A stretch of 37,491 nucleotides of DNA from Minwuia thermotolerans (GCA_021604565.1 BQJF01000042.1:1-37491); one strand, 5' to 3'; shown: positions 16,895 to 25,536, counted from the stretch's first letter. Translations and numbers: made by a program. The notes: a model not told the origin generated them from the letters alone.

Positions 16895-17967
16895 CAGGCG
16901 ACCTCCCGCACCCGTCTGCGCAGGCGGAAACGATAGGTGGACAGGACATCCATGCCGAGCAGGAAGAACAGCAGAAGCCCCTGGAACACGGCAGTGACCG
17001 CATTGGGCAACTGCATGGTGATCTCCGCGGCCTCGCCACCCAGATAGGTCACCGCCATGACGAAACCGGCGATGATGATGCCCAGCGGATTGAGACGCCC
17101 CAGGAAGGCGACGATGATCGCGGTGAAGCCATAGCCGACAGGCAGGCTGGGAACAAGCTGGCCCACCGGTCCCGTTGCCTCGAACAGTCCGGCCAGTCCG
17201 GCCAGCCCACCGGAGACCAGCAGGCAGAACCAGATCACCCGCGCCTCGACAAATCCGGCGAAGCGGGCAGCGCGCGGGGCCTCTCCCAGCAGCCGGATCT
17301 GGAAGCCGACGACATGGCGACCCAGCAGCAGCCAGGCCACGAGCGCGGCCACCAGCGCGGCGAAGAAACCGATGTGCGCCCGCGTGCCCTCCATCAGCAG
17401 CGGCATGGCGGCGGAGCCTTCGAACAGGCGGCTTTCGGGAAAGTTGAAACCGTCCGGATCCCTGAGCGGTCCGGTGACCATCGCCGAGAGCAGCAGAGTC
17501 GCGACATAGACCAGCATCAGGCTGACCAGGATCTCGTTGGCCCCGAAGCGGGTGCGCAGGTACGCCGGAATCGCGGCCCAGGCCATGCCGGCGGCACAGC
17601 CGCTGATCCACATCAGCGGCATCAGCCAGATGCTGTCGGTGCCGTGAAAGGCCAGCCCGACCGCGCCGCCCGCCAGCGCGCCGATGGTGAACTGCCCCTC
17701 CGCGCCGATGTTCCAGATTCCGGCGCGGAACCCGAGCGAGAGACCAATGGCGATCAGGATCAGCGGCGTCGCCTTCACCAGCAGTTCGGAAAGGCTGTAG
17801 AGGTCGGCGAAGGGGCTGATGAAGATCACTGCCACGGTCTGCAGCGGGTCCTTGCCGAGCATGGCGAACAACACCATGCCGACCAGAACCGTCAGGATCA
17901 GGGCCAGTACGGGCGTCAGCCAGAGCATGGCGCGGGAGGTCTCGGGCCGCCGCTCCAGCCGGATCAT
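16894..17967 (-). CDS. ABC transporter permease, nucleoside/BMP type (first permease)
   Basis: A 357-residue membrane protein, the longer partner of the permease heterodimer in NupP/BmpD-like nucleoside importers. It has a short basic N terminus (MIRLERR), a first segment at about 14-36, then the family motif GFRAGIWNIGAEGQFTIGA (about 79-97) and the coupling-helix region RLLGEAPRAARFAGF. It overlaps the ATPase gene by 4 bp (ATGA) and the next permease by 1 bp. Substrate (purine nucleoside, pyrimidine nucleoside or another small polar compound) cannot be fixed from the permease alone. Confidence 0.9.
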   Translation of the reverse strand: MIRLERRPETSRAMLWLTPVLALILTVLVGMVLFAMLGKDPLQTVAVIFISPFADLYSLSELLVKATPLILIAIGLSLGFRAGIWNIGAEGQFTIGALAGGAVGLAFHGTDSIWLMPLMWISGCAAGMAWAAIPAYLRTRFGANEILVSLMLVYVATLLLSAMVTGPLRDPDGFNFPESRLFEGSAAMPLLMEGTRAHIGFFAALVAALVAWLLLGRHVVGFQIRLLGEAPRAARFAGFVEARVIWFCLLVSGGLAGLAGLFEATGPVGQLVPSLPVGYGFTAIIVAFLGRLNPLGIIIAGFVMAVTYLGGEAAEITMQLPNAVTAVFQGLLLFFLLGMDVLSTYRFRLRRRVREVA

Positions 17968-19490
17968 GCGGCGTCGTCCTGCTGCTCGTGTGTCGCCCCG
18001 CCCATCAGCATGCCGATCTCCGCCACCGTCACATCCTCGCTGGTGCGGGGGGCGGAGAGGGTGCCGCCCGCGAGGACGGCAAAACGGTCACTGACCGACA
18101 GCAGTTCGTCGAGATCCTGGCTGATGATCAGGATGGCGGCTCCGGCACGGGCAAGCTGGTCCAGGGCTGTGTGGATTTCCGCCGCCGATTTCGCATCGAC
18201 ACCCCAGGTCGGTTGCGCGGCGATCAGCACGGTCGGTCCCTGCAGGATTTCCCGCCCGATGACGAATTTCTGCAGGTTGCCGCCGGACAGGCTGCCTGCC
18301 TGCCGGGTCACCGCCGTGGTGGCGACGTTGAAGGCACTGACGATCTCCGACGCGAAACGCTTCGCGGCACCGAAGTCGAGCACGCCCCTGCGCGCCAGAT
18401 TGCGCCGTCCACGCGCGGAAATAAGCGTGTTCTCGGTCAGGCTCATGGCGGCGGCGGCCCCGTGCCCCAGCCGTTCCTCCGGCACGAAGGCCATGCCCAT
18501 GGCCCGGCGGCGCGTCGGACCCAGGTTGCCGACCGGCGCGCCATCCAGGCTGATCGCGCCCGGGGTCGTGCTGCGCCGCTCCCCGATCAGGGCGGCCATC
18601 AGTTCGTCCTGACCATTGCCCGCCACTCCGGCGATGCCGATGATCTCCCCCGCCCGCACGTCCAGGGAGATGTCCTTCAGGCTCACGCCGAATTCGGTCG
18701 CCGCAGGCAGGTTCAGGTGATCGATCGACAGCCGCACCGCCCCCGGTTCCTGCACCTTGCGGATATGGCGGCGGACCGCATTGCCGATCATCATCCGGGC
18801 CAGCGATTCAGGTGTTTCCGCACCGGGGTCACAGGTGCCGACCACCCTGCCGCGCCGCAGGATCGTGGCGTGGCTGCAGAGATTCCGGATCTCCCGCAGC
18901 TTGTGGGAGATGTAGAGGATGGAGCGGCCCTCGTCGCGGAGCTTGCGCAGAACCGTGAACAGTCGCCCGACCTCCCCCGGGGTCAGGACGGAAGTCGGCT
19001 CGTCCATGATGATCAGCCGCGGCGACTGCAGCAGGCAGCGCACGATCTCCACCCGCTGGCGCTCCCCGACCGAAAGCTGGTCCACCCGGCTGAAGGGGTC
19101 GAGCACCAGACCATAGGACGCCGAGACATCGCGGATCCGGTCCGGCAGGTCGGAGCCTGCCAGTTCGGCGGGCAGGGCGACGGCAATGTTCTCCGCCACC
19201 GTCATCGCCTCGAACAGGGAGAAATGCTGGAACACCATGCCCACACCGGAGGCCCGTGCCGTAGCCGGGTTGGCTGGCGCATAGGGTCTGCCGTCGAACC
19301 ACATGCGACCGCTGTCGGGGCGCAGCGCACCGTAGATCATCTTCACCAGTGTCGACTTGCCCGCGCCGTTCTCCCCCAGCAGGGCGTGAATCGTGCCCTG
19401 CCCGACGGTCAGGTCGATCTGGTTGTTGGCCACGATCCCGGGAAATGAACGGGTCAGGCTCTCGAGTTGCAACAGCGGGGTCGTGGTCAT
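17964..19490 (-). CDS. ABC transporter ATP-binding protein, duplicated NBD, nucleoside/sugar type
   Basis: A 508-residue protein with two fused nucleotide-binding domains, the RbsA/NupO-like architecture of sugar and nucleoside importers. Domain 1 has Walker A GENGAGKS (39-46), signature LSVGERQR and Walker B LIIMDEPTS. Domain 2 has the degenerate Walker A GNGQDE without lysine, signature LSGGNLQK and Walker B LIAAQPTWGVD, which is normal for the family. The ATG at 19490 (MTTTPLL) is preferred over the longer frame. It starts the operon and overlaps permease 1 by 4 bp. No substrate-binding lipoprotein gene of the BMP family is found next to it: upstream is a divergent esterase. Confidence 0.92.
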   Translation of the reverse strand: MTTTPLLQLESLTRSFPGIVANNQIDLTVGQGTIHALLGENGAGKSTLVKMIYGALRPDSGRMWFDGRPYAPANPATARASGVGMVFQHFSLFEAMTVAENIAVALPAELAGSDLPDRIRDVSASYGLVLDPFSRVDQLSVGERQRVEIVRCLLQSPRLIIMDEPTSVLTPGEVGRLFTVLRKLRDEGRSILYISHKLREIRNLCSHATILRRGRVVGTCDPGAETPESLARMMIGNAVRRHIRKVQEPGAVRLSIDHLNLPAATEFGVSLKDISLDVRAGEIIGIAGVAGNGQDELMAALIGERRSTTPGAISLDGAPVGNLGPTRRRAMGMAFVPEERLGHGAAAAMSLTENTLISARGRRNLARRGVLDFGAAKRFASEIVSAFNVATTAVTRQAGSLSGGNLQKFVIGREILQGPTVLIAAQPTWGVDAKSAAEIHTALDQLARAGAAILIISQDLDELLSVSDRFAVLAGGTLSAPRTSEDVTVAEIGMLMGGATHEQQDDAA

Positions 19491-19570
19491 GGTTTCCAAG
19501 CAATACACGCGGATCGAAACCGACGCCATACCGGTGCTGCCAAACCGGATCGAATGCCGTTATGCTCCTG

Positions 19571-19588
19571 CCCGGTTTGCAAACGGGG
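19571..19588. promoter_or_regulatory. 18-bp palindrome over the ribosome binding site of the esterase gene
   Basis: CCCGGTTTGCAAACGGGG is an 18-bp palindrome with one mismatched pair and a perfect GTTTGCAAAC core. It ends inside the GGGGAG ribosome binding site and lies just past TATGCT (19561-19566), a possible -10. The layout fits an operator downstream of a promoter. The binding protein is unknown; no regulator gene is adjacent. Confidence 0.4.
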
Positions 19589-19597
19589 AGCACAGAC

Positions 19598-20623
19598 ATG
19601 ACCGACACACCCGCCTTCGAGTTGCCGCACTGCCTGATGCCGGCTGACGAGATCCTGCCGCTGCTGGAGGGCAAGCGGGAGCGCAGCCAGGGCCGTGTCA
19701 TGGACCCCAAGGCGCAGGTGGTGGCGGAGTTCTCCCGCTCCGTCCGGGTGCCCGGCTATTTCCCGCCGCTGCCGGAACTGCGCCAGCAGATCCGCACGCT
19801 GGTGCAGTTGCTCGACACGCCCGCGCCGGAGCTGAAGCGGGTCGAGGATATCCAGGTGCCGGGGGCGGAGGGGCCGGTGAATGCGCGCGTCTATGCCGAC
19901 AGCGACGGGCCCCTGCCGGTGCTGGCCTTCTTTCATGGTGGTGGCTGGGTGCAGGGTGACCTGGAATCGCATCATGGCCTCTGTGCCCATTTCGCCAAGT
20001 GGTCCGGGGCCATGGTGGTGGCCATCGACTACCGCCTGGCACCGGAGACGAAGTTTCCCGGCGGCCTGAACGACTGCATCGCCGCCTATGGCTGGCTGCG
20101 GGAACATGCGGCGGAGATCGGTGGCGATCCGGCACGTGTGGCCGTTGGTGGTGACTCGGCGGGCGGCAACCTGTCGATTGCGGTCAGCCAGCAGGCGGCC
20201 GCCGCGGGTCAGCCGGTGCCGGACTTCCAGTGGCTGATCTATCCGGCCACCGATTTCGCCATGACCGCCGCCTCGCACGATGAGTTCATCGAGGGCGCGA
20301 TCATCCCGCGCGACCGGGTGCTCTGGTACCGCGACCAGTATCTGACTCAGGAATCGGACGGCAAGGACGTGCGCGCCTCACCGCTGCTGACCGAGAACCT
20401 GGAGGGTCAGCCGCCCGCCCTGATCCAGACCGCCGGCTTCGACCCGCTGCGTGACGAGGCACTGGCCTATGCCAACCGCCTGCGCGACGCGGGCGTACAC
20501 ACCACGCACCATGAATATCCCGGCCAGATCCACGGGTTCATGATGCTGACCAGGGCGATCCCGGAGGGTCTGGAGGCCATCCGCGAAGGTGCCGACTACG
20601 CCAGGCGGCACTGGGGCCTCTGA
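19598..20623 (+). CDS. Alpha/beta hydrolase, hormone-sensitive lipase (HSL) family esterase
   Basis: A 341-residue carboxylesterase of the HSL (family IV) type, which cleaves short to medium acyl esters. A cap region of about 80 residues is followed by the oxyanion-hole motif HGGGW (113-117), the nucleophile motif GDSAGG (185-190, S187), and the acid and base D282 (in DPLRDE) and H312 (QIHGF). No signal peptide is present, so it is probably cytosolic. The start at 19598 is set by GGGGAG eight bases upstream; the frame is open for another 83 codons upstream but that stretch is antisense to the ABC ATPase gene. It converges on the flavin monooxygenase-like gene with 15 bp between stops. Confidence 0.92.
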   Translation: MTDTPAFELPHCLMPADEILPLLEGKRERSQGRVMDPKAQVVAEFSRSVRVPGYFPPLPELRQQIRTLVQLLDTPAPELKRVEDIQVPGAEGPVNARVYADSDGPLPVLAFFHGGGWVQGDLESHHGLCAHFAKWSGAMVVAIDYRLAPETKFPGGLNDCIAAYGWLREHAAEIGGDPARVAVGGDSAGGNLSIAVSQQAAAAGQPVPDFQWLIYPATDFAMTAASHDEFIEGAIIPRDRVLWYRDQYLTQESDGKDVRASPLLTENLEGQPPALIQTAGFDPLRDEALAYANRLRDAGVHTTHHEYPGQIHGFMMLTRAIPEGLEAIREGADYARRHWGL

Positions 20624-20638
20624 GTCCGACAGGACCGT

Positions 20639-21835
20639 TCAGAGGGGTGCGCCTGCCGAGAGGCCGAGGGCCAGGCGACCGCGTGCCTCTCTCAGGCTGT
20701 CGAAATCGACGATGGCGTGGTGGCATGCCGTGTTGATGTCGCGGAACCAGCGCTGCAGCGGGCTGCGGTCGTGAGTCGCGCCAGCCCCGGCGGCGGCATA
20801 GACCCGCTCCGTCGCGCGTCGGCACAGCTCCGACGCATAGGATGCGTTCCAGCGGATGGAGGCGTTCGTCTCGCCCCCGACCGGAACCTCGCTCGTCTGC
20901 ATGGCGGCGTCCAGCAGGTCGCAGTTCTTCAGCACCAGTGATTCAGCGAGTTCGATCTCGCCGAGGGACTCCGCGACCCGCATCTGAATGCCGGGCTTCG
21001 ACGCCTTCTCGGCACCGGTATAGACCTCCCTGCGCACGCGGGTGGCGGCGATGAAACTGTCCATGCCGCGCTGCGCCGTGCCGACGATGGTCCCCGCCAG
21101 CATGCTGGCCAGGCCGCCCATCACCGGCAGGCGGTAGAGTGGTCCGGCATCACCTTCGAAATCGCCCCTGAACAGTTCCCGCGTCGACATGGCCCGGTGG
21201 TCCGGCACGAAGACGCCCTCCGCCACCAGATCCTTGGAGCCGGAACCGCGCATGCCCAGCGTGAACCAGGTATCGTCCACCGTGATCGCGTCGGTCGGCA
21301 CGACCAGGTGAACCGCAGGAATGGCGCATTCGACATCGCCCGGCACGACCTTCGCGCCCAGCAGCAGCCACGGGCCATGATCGACACCGCTGCCGAACTG
21401 CCAGCGACCGTCCAGGACCCAACCCTGCGCGACTTTCCGCGCACTGCCCTGCGGGGCGAGTGCACCCGGGATCAGGACGTCCGGATCGCCGTCGAAGACC
21501 TCCTCCAGGCAGGCCTGCGGGTAGCGGCCGACGACATAGGTGTGCGCGGCGCAGACCATGTGCACCCAGCTTGCCGCCGGGCAGCCCCGGGCCAGGTCGA
21601 TGCAGGACCGGATGTGTGTGCTGATCGGCAGTTCCGCGCCCCCGAAGGCGCGCGGTGCCAGCATACGCGACAGTCCCGCCTTTCTGATGGCGGCCATCGC
21701 CTCCGGTGCCACCATGCGATCCGTCTCCGACCGGGGCGAATGTTCCGCCAGCTCCGGGACGATGGCAAGGGCGGCGGCATGGGCGTCGACGGGGTCGGAC
21801 GACCTGTCTGCTTGCGTCTGCGCGTCCTGCATCAT
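20639..21835 (-). CDS. Acyl-CoA dehydrogenase-fold flavoprotein, group D monooxygenase-like
   Basis: A 398-residue protein of the acyl-CoA dehydrogenase superfamily. It looks closest to oxygenase components of two-component flavin monooxygenases (HsaA, DszC, p-hydroxyphenylacetate hydroxylase C2) rather than to beta-oxidation dehydrogenases. Supporting features are GRWQFGSGVDHGPW (about 143-156), the GMRGSGSKDL motif (about 194-203), and the C-terminal RWFRDINTACHHAIVD with its histidine pair. The acyl-CoA dehydrogenase catalytic glutamate context is not apparent. Such enzymes use reduced FMN or FAD from a separate reductase, and no reductase gene is close by. The start at 21835 has AGGAG six bases upstream. 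A GntR regulator is divergent with a palindromic site between. Confidence 0.85.
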   Translation of the reverse strand: MMQDAQTQADRSSDPVDAHAAALAIVPELAEHSPRSETDRMVAPEAMAAIRKAGLSRMLAPRAFGGAELPISTHIRSCIDLARGCPAASWVHMVCAAHTYVVGRYPQACLEEVFDGDPDVLIPGALAPQGSARKVAQGWVLDGRWQFGSGVDHGPWLLLGAKVVPGDVECAIPAVHLVVPTDAITVDDTWFTLGMRGSGSKDLVAEGVFVPDHRAMSTRELFRGDFEGDAGPLYRLPVMGGLASMLAGTIVGTAQRGMDSFIAATRVRREVYTGAEKASKPGIQMRVAESLGEIELAESLVLKNCDLLDAAMQTSEVPVGGETNASIRWNASYASELCRRATERVYAAAGAGATHDRSPLQRWFRDINTACHHAIVDFDSLREARGRLALGLSAGAPL

Positions 21836-21852
21836 ATGATCTCCTGCAAATG

Positions 21853-21872
21853 TAGTCGACTAGTATACCAGT
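21853..21872. promoter_or_regulatory. GntR-type palindromic operator in divergent region
   Basis: ACTAGTATACCAGT (21859-21872) is a 14-bp palindrome with one mismatched pair, of the TGGTATACCA style bound by FCD-type GntR regulators. It overlaps a perfect 10-bp palindrome TAGTCGACTA (21853-21862). The whole divergent gap is only 45 bp, so a protein bound here could control both the monooxygenase-like gene and its own gene. Confidence 0.6.
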
Positions 21873-21880
21873 AAGAATGA

Positions 21881-22603
21881 GTGCCGCAACCCATGTACCT
21901 GCCACCCCCGGATGCCCGACCGGAAGCCGCCACAGGCCTGCGTCACGACCGGGCCTTTGCCTATCTGACGTCCCTGTTGCTGGATGGCGGGCTGGAGCCG
22001 GGGGATGTCTTCTCGACCGATGCGGTGGGCAAGGCGCTTGCCATCAGTCGGGCGCCGGTGACCGACGCGGTGAAGCGTCTCGTGCGGGACGGGTTCATCG
22101 CCGTGATTCCGCAGGTCGGATGCAAGGTTCGCTTTCCCGCGCCGGAGGAAGTGGAGGACTTCTATCGCCTGTTCGCGCGGAGCGAGGGCGTGATCACCGG
22201 GCTGGCGGCAGAGCGGCGGACGGCGGAACAGGCCAGCCGCTTCGGGGCGCTGGTCAGCGGAATTGATGCGGAGCAGGACGCCTGCCGTGGTCTGTCCTCA
22301 GCCGGTCCGCGCCTGCGGGCGCTGAACCGTCGCCGCTACGAGGCGATACACGCAATGGCCGGTGCGCGGATCGCCGGTGAACTGGTTGCCAACATGTGGG
22401 ATCGCAGTGACTTCTACATTCGAGTCGCCTTCGGCCAGTTCGCCTATTCACGCGATGCGCATGCCAGCAATCAGCAGATCGCCCCCGCCATCATCGCCGG
22501 TGACACCGACACTGCGGTTCGCGTGACGGAAGCCTATCTGATGCAGGCAGGCACCCGGACCGCGAGCGAACTGCGGCGCAGGCTGGATTCTCCGGACCCG
22601 TGA
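21881..22603 (+). CDS. GntR-family (FCD-type) transcriptional regulator
   Basis: A regulator of up to 240 residues. The winged helix lies at about 22-85, with the recognition region LAISRAPVTDAVKRLVRDGFIAVIPQVGCKV typical of GntR proteins. The C-terminal all-helical part (about 88-235) fits the FCD ligand-binding fold, which often binds organic acids through metal-held histidines; D, R and H residues in NRRRYEAIHAM are candidates. The start is unsure: GTG at 21881 or ATG at 21893, neither with a strong ribosome binding site. It is divergent from the flavin monooxygenase-like gene with a palindrome in the gap, so local control is likely. It converges on the ligase gene 43 bp away. Confidence 0.88.
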   Translation: MPQPMYLPPPDARPEAATGLRHDRAFAYLTSLLLDGGLEPGDVFSTDAVGKALAISRAPVTDAVKRLVRDGFIAVIPQVGCKVRFPAPEEVEDFYRLFARSEGVITGLAAERRTAEQASRFGALVSGIDAEQDACRGLSSAGPRLRALNRRRYEAIHAMAGARIAGELVANMWDRSDFYIRVAFGQFAYSRDAHASNQQIAPAIIAGDTDTAVRVTEAYLMQAGTRTASELRRRLDSPDP

Positions 22604-22646
22604 TGGAATCGCACTAGCCCACTCCCCCACACGGGGACCCTGGCCG

Positions 22647-24161
22647 TCAGTCGCCGGTCAGTTCCTCGATGATGCGGAACTTCTGCACCTTGCCCATGGG
22701 GTTGCGGGGCAGTTCCCCGGTCACGATGACCCGGCGCGGCACCTTGTAGCCGGCCAGCCGCTCGCGGCAGAATTTCTCGACCGCGTCCGGTTGCAGCTCC
22801 GGGTCGCGGCTGACGATCATCGCGGTGACCAGTTCCCCCCAGCGGTCATCGGGCAGACCAACGACAGCCGCCTCGATGATATCGGGGTGCTCGTGCAGGA
22901 TGCGCTCCACCTCCGCGGTATAGATGTTCTCCCCGCCGGAGATGATCATGTCCTTCTTGCGGTCAACGATGCAGAGCCGCCCGTCCGGCTGCCAGATCCC
23001 GACGTCGCCGGACATGACATAGCCCTGCGCATGGCCTTCCGGGCGATGCCAGGCGGCCTCCGTCGCGTCGGACCGGCCGAGATAGCCGGAGAAGTGCGTC
23101 AGCGCCTTGACGCCGACTTCCCCCGGTTCGCCCACCGGGCAGGGCTGCCCCGCCTCGTCGAACACCGCGACCTCGTTGCCGAAGGTGGGCCAGCCGACAG
23201 AATGGGCCAGCAGGGTCTCCCGCTCCTTGACCTCGAAGGTGACCCAACCCCCTTCCGTCCAACCGTAGGCCTCCGCGATCTGCGCGTTGGGGAACATCTC
23301 CAGGCACTGCTTCGTCAGGGACAGGGGCCCCGGCGCGCCGGAGGAGATCATGAAACGGAAGGCATCGATCGGCGGACAGTCCTGCCGTCGCCATTCCTCC
23401 GCGATCATCGTTGTCATGGAGGGGACAAGGAAGGCGAAGGTGGCGCGCTCCGCCAGCTCCTCCATCGCCAGCGGGGCCTCGAAGGTCTGCATGATGCGGA
23501 TGCGGGCACCGATGGCCAGCGCCGCGAAGGACAGGCCGGCATAGGACAGATGGAACAGCGGTCCCGGCACCAGCATGGTATCGCGGGCCGTCAGGCCGAA
23601 CTCCCAGCCCCAGCGCATGCAGGATGTCAGATAGTGGTCGTTGGAATAGAGCGCGCCCTTCGGGAATCCCGTGGTGCCGGAGGTATAGCCGACCACCGCA
23701 TGTTCCGCCCCGCGTCCCGCTTCGCCCAGAACCAGGGGGCCGGACCGGTCCGGGGTGTCGATGCTGTCGGCGTCGATCACGGTGGCCCCGGTCGCTGCGG
23801 CGAGGGTCCGCGCGGCCTCCATGTAGGGTTCCGCGGCGAGGATCAGCTTCGCGTCCGAATCCTCGATCACGAACTGCATCTCCGGCGGGGCCATGCGGCT
23901 GTTGACCGGCACTGCCCCGGCCTCGGCCCACTGGCAGGCCATGTAGGCGAGGACGTGGTCCGCTGCATTGGGCAGCAGGATGCCGACCATGCGCCCGTGC
24001 CGCCCCGGCGCGACTCCGGCGACGGCATCGGCGAGTGCCAGAATGCGGTCCCTGACCTGGCCATAGCTGAGGGTGGGACCGCCCTGCAGCACCTCGATGG
24101 CGATGCGGTCGGGGTGATTGATGCAGCGGTTCAGGATGGTTTCGGCGAGGGTCAGGCGCAT
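22647..24161 (-). CDS. Class I adenylate-forming acyl-CoA ligase (partner of ketosynthase)
   Basis: A 504-residue AMP-dependent synthetase/ligase. The phosphate loop YTSGTTGFPKG is at 159-169. Later come AYGWTEGG (A5), the MSGDVGIWQPDGRLCIVDRKKDMIISGGENIY hinge, and the catalytic lysine in PRNPMGKVQK. The start MRLTL at 24161 lies 5 bp after the ketosynthase stop, so the two are almost certainly co-translated. The upstream open frame overlapping the ketosynthase is not coding. Substrate is unknown. It is a different subfamily from the ligase at 12325-13845 (different hinge and adenine-binding motifs), so this is not a recent duplication. Confidence 0.9.
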   Translation of the reverse strand: MRLTLAETILNRCINHPDRIAIEVLQGGPTLSYGQVRDRILALADAVAGVAPGRHGRMVGILLPNAADHVLAYMACQWAEAGAVPVNSRMAPPEMQFVIEDSDAKLILAAEPYMEAARTLAAATGATVIDADSIDTPDRSGPLVLGEAGRGAEHAVVGYTSGTTGFPKGALYSNDHYLTSCMRWGWEFGLTARDTMLVPGPLFHLSYAGLSFAALAIGARIRIMQTFEAPLAMEELAERATFAFLVPSMTTMIAEEWRRQDCPPIDAFRFMISSGAPGPLSLTKQCLEMFPNAQIAEAYGWTEGGWVTFEVKERETLLAHSVGWPTFGNEVAVFDEAGQPCPVGEPGEVGVKALTHFSGYLGRSDATEAAWHRPEGHAQGYVMSGDVGIWQPDGRLCIVDRKKDMIISGGENIYTAEVERILHEHPDIIEAAVVGLPDDRWGELVTAMIVSRDPELQPDAVEKFCRERLAGYKVPRRVIVTGELPRNPMGKVQKFRIIEELTGD

Positions 24162-24166
24162 GGCGA

Positions 24167-25441
24167 TCAGCTCCGCGTCACGATCATGGAGGCGTTCTGC
24201 CCGCCGAAGCCGAAGGAATTGACCTGCACCACGTCGAAATCCTGATCCTTCGGGCGCCCCGTGACGATCTCGAACTCGGCGGCCGGGTCGGGATCGGTGG
24301 TATTGGCGGTATGGGCGAAGCGGCCCTCTGCCATGCCGTTCAGTCCCTCGATCAGGGCCATGCCACCTGACGAGGCCCCGGAATGCCCGGTATGACCCTT
24401 CAGTCCGGTCACCGGCAGGGGAGACTTTCGGCCGGATGCCTTGCCATGCACCAGGTTGATCGCATTGATCTCCGCCGTGTCGCCCTTCGGTGTTGCCGTC
24501 GCGTGGGCGAACAGGCCGCCGACGTCGGTCGGGCTGATCCCGGCGCTGCGCAACGCCTTCTGCATGGCGCGGGCCTCCCACTCCCCGCTCGGATCGGGGG
24601 AGGAGGGATGATAGCTGTCGGCCAGCGAGCCATAGCCGCGCAGGTAGCCGAGTATCCGGGCACCACGGGCCTTCGCATGGCTTTCCCGCTCCAGCACGAT
24701 CATGGCGGAGCCTTCGCCCACCACGATGCCTGAGCGGTTGACGTCGAAAGGCAGCATGGCGCGCTTCGGATCCTCGATCGGTCCCTCCATGCCATAGGCC
24801 CCGCCAGCGTAGTACATGGCGGGCACGAAATCGCCGTCCTGGGTACCGTCGGACAGGGCCAGCCCGCCCTCCGTGCCGCCGGCCACGATCACGTCCGCCT
24901 CGCCCGCGCGTATCAGGTTCGCCGCAGTGCCGATGGCATCCAGCGAGCTGGCGCAGGCGGTGGTCACGGTCAGGTTGGGGCCATGCAGCCTGTAATGCAG
25001 CGCCACCTGCGCCGCGGCCATGTTGGCCCAGACCTGAAGCTGGGTCTTGCGCGGTACGGCCTCCGGTCCCTGGGTATCCAGCATGTACTGTGCCTTCTGG
25101 AAGGCGCGGACGCCGCCGCCGGAGGTGCCGTGGACGACACCGGTCCGCTCCGCGTCGAAGCCCCCGCCGTCCAGCCCGGCCTGCTGCATCGCCTGCCGTG
25201 CGGCGGCGATGGCGAACTGGGCGAACATGTCCGAGCCTTCGGCGACCTTCGGCGACATCCAGTCATTGGGATCGAAGTCGGTGACCACGCCCCAGAAGAT
25301 CTTGCGCGGATCGCGCGACGGGTCATACCAGGGTGCTACCCTGATACCCGTTGCCCCGGCCATGACATTGGTGTGGAACTTCGGCACATTGCTGCCGAGC
25401 GACGAGACGACACCGGTGCCGGTGATCGCGATTGCTTCCAT
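24167..25441 (-). CDS. Beta-ketoacyl synthase (KAS II-like) of unassigned pathway
   Basis: A 424-residue thiolase-fold condensing enzyme. The nucleophile is C163 in TTACASSLDAI. The first histidine lies in HATATPKGDTAE (most KAS enzymes have HGTxT, so Gly is replaced by Ala), and the second in GLKGHTGHSGASSG together with the conserved lysine. NSFGFGGQNAS closes the protein. Claisen condensation of an acyl primer with a malonyl unit is expected. No acyl carrier protein, ketoreductase or dehydratase gene is adjacent; the only partner is the downstream acyl-CoA ligase, 5 bp away. This is unlikely to be housekeeping FabF, which normally follows acpP. An AGGGGAGG ribosome binding site precedes the ATG. 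Confidence 0.9.
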   Translation of the reverse strand: MEAIAITGTGVVSSLGSNVPKFHTNVMAGATGIRVAPWYDPSRDPRKIFWGVVTDFDPNDWMSPKVAEGSDMFAQFAIAAARQAMQQAGLDGGGFDAERTGVVHGTSGGGVRAFQKAQYMLDTQGPEAVPRKTQLQVWANMAAAQVALHYRLHGPNLTVTTACASSLDAIGTAANLIRAGEADVIVAGGTEGGLALSDGTQDGDFVPAMYYAGGAYGMEGPIEDPKRAMLPFDVNRSGIVVGEGSAMIVLERESHAKARGARILGYLRGYGSLADSYHPSSPDPSGEWEARAMQKALRSAGISPTDVGGLFAHATATPKGDTAEINAINLVHGKASGRKSPLPVTGLKGHTGHSGASSGGMALIEGLNGMAEGRFAHTANTTDPDPAAEFEIVTGRPKDQDFDVVQVNSFGFGGQNASMIVTRS

Positions 25442-25536
25442 GGTAGTCCTCCCCTGGAGCCAATGCTAAACCGCAAGCGGACGCGCGTGAACCGACAGAT
25501 GGTGGCGCGCATGGCTCATGTGCAGGAGAGTTCGGG

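Noticed and set aside
22791..24245. 484-codon plus-strand frame
   Set aside because: Antisense to the ligase at 22647-24161; no domain and no ribosome binding site.
24167..25441. Housekeeping FabF or a polyketide synthase cluster
   Set aside because: No ACP, acyltransferase or reductase gene is nearby, and the His motif departs from the FabF norm. A minimal two-gene cassette is described instead.
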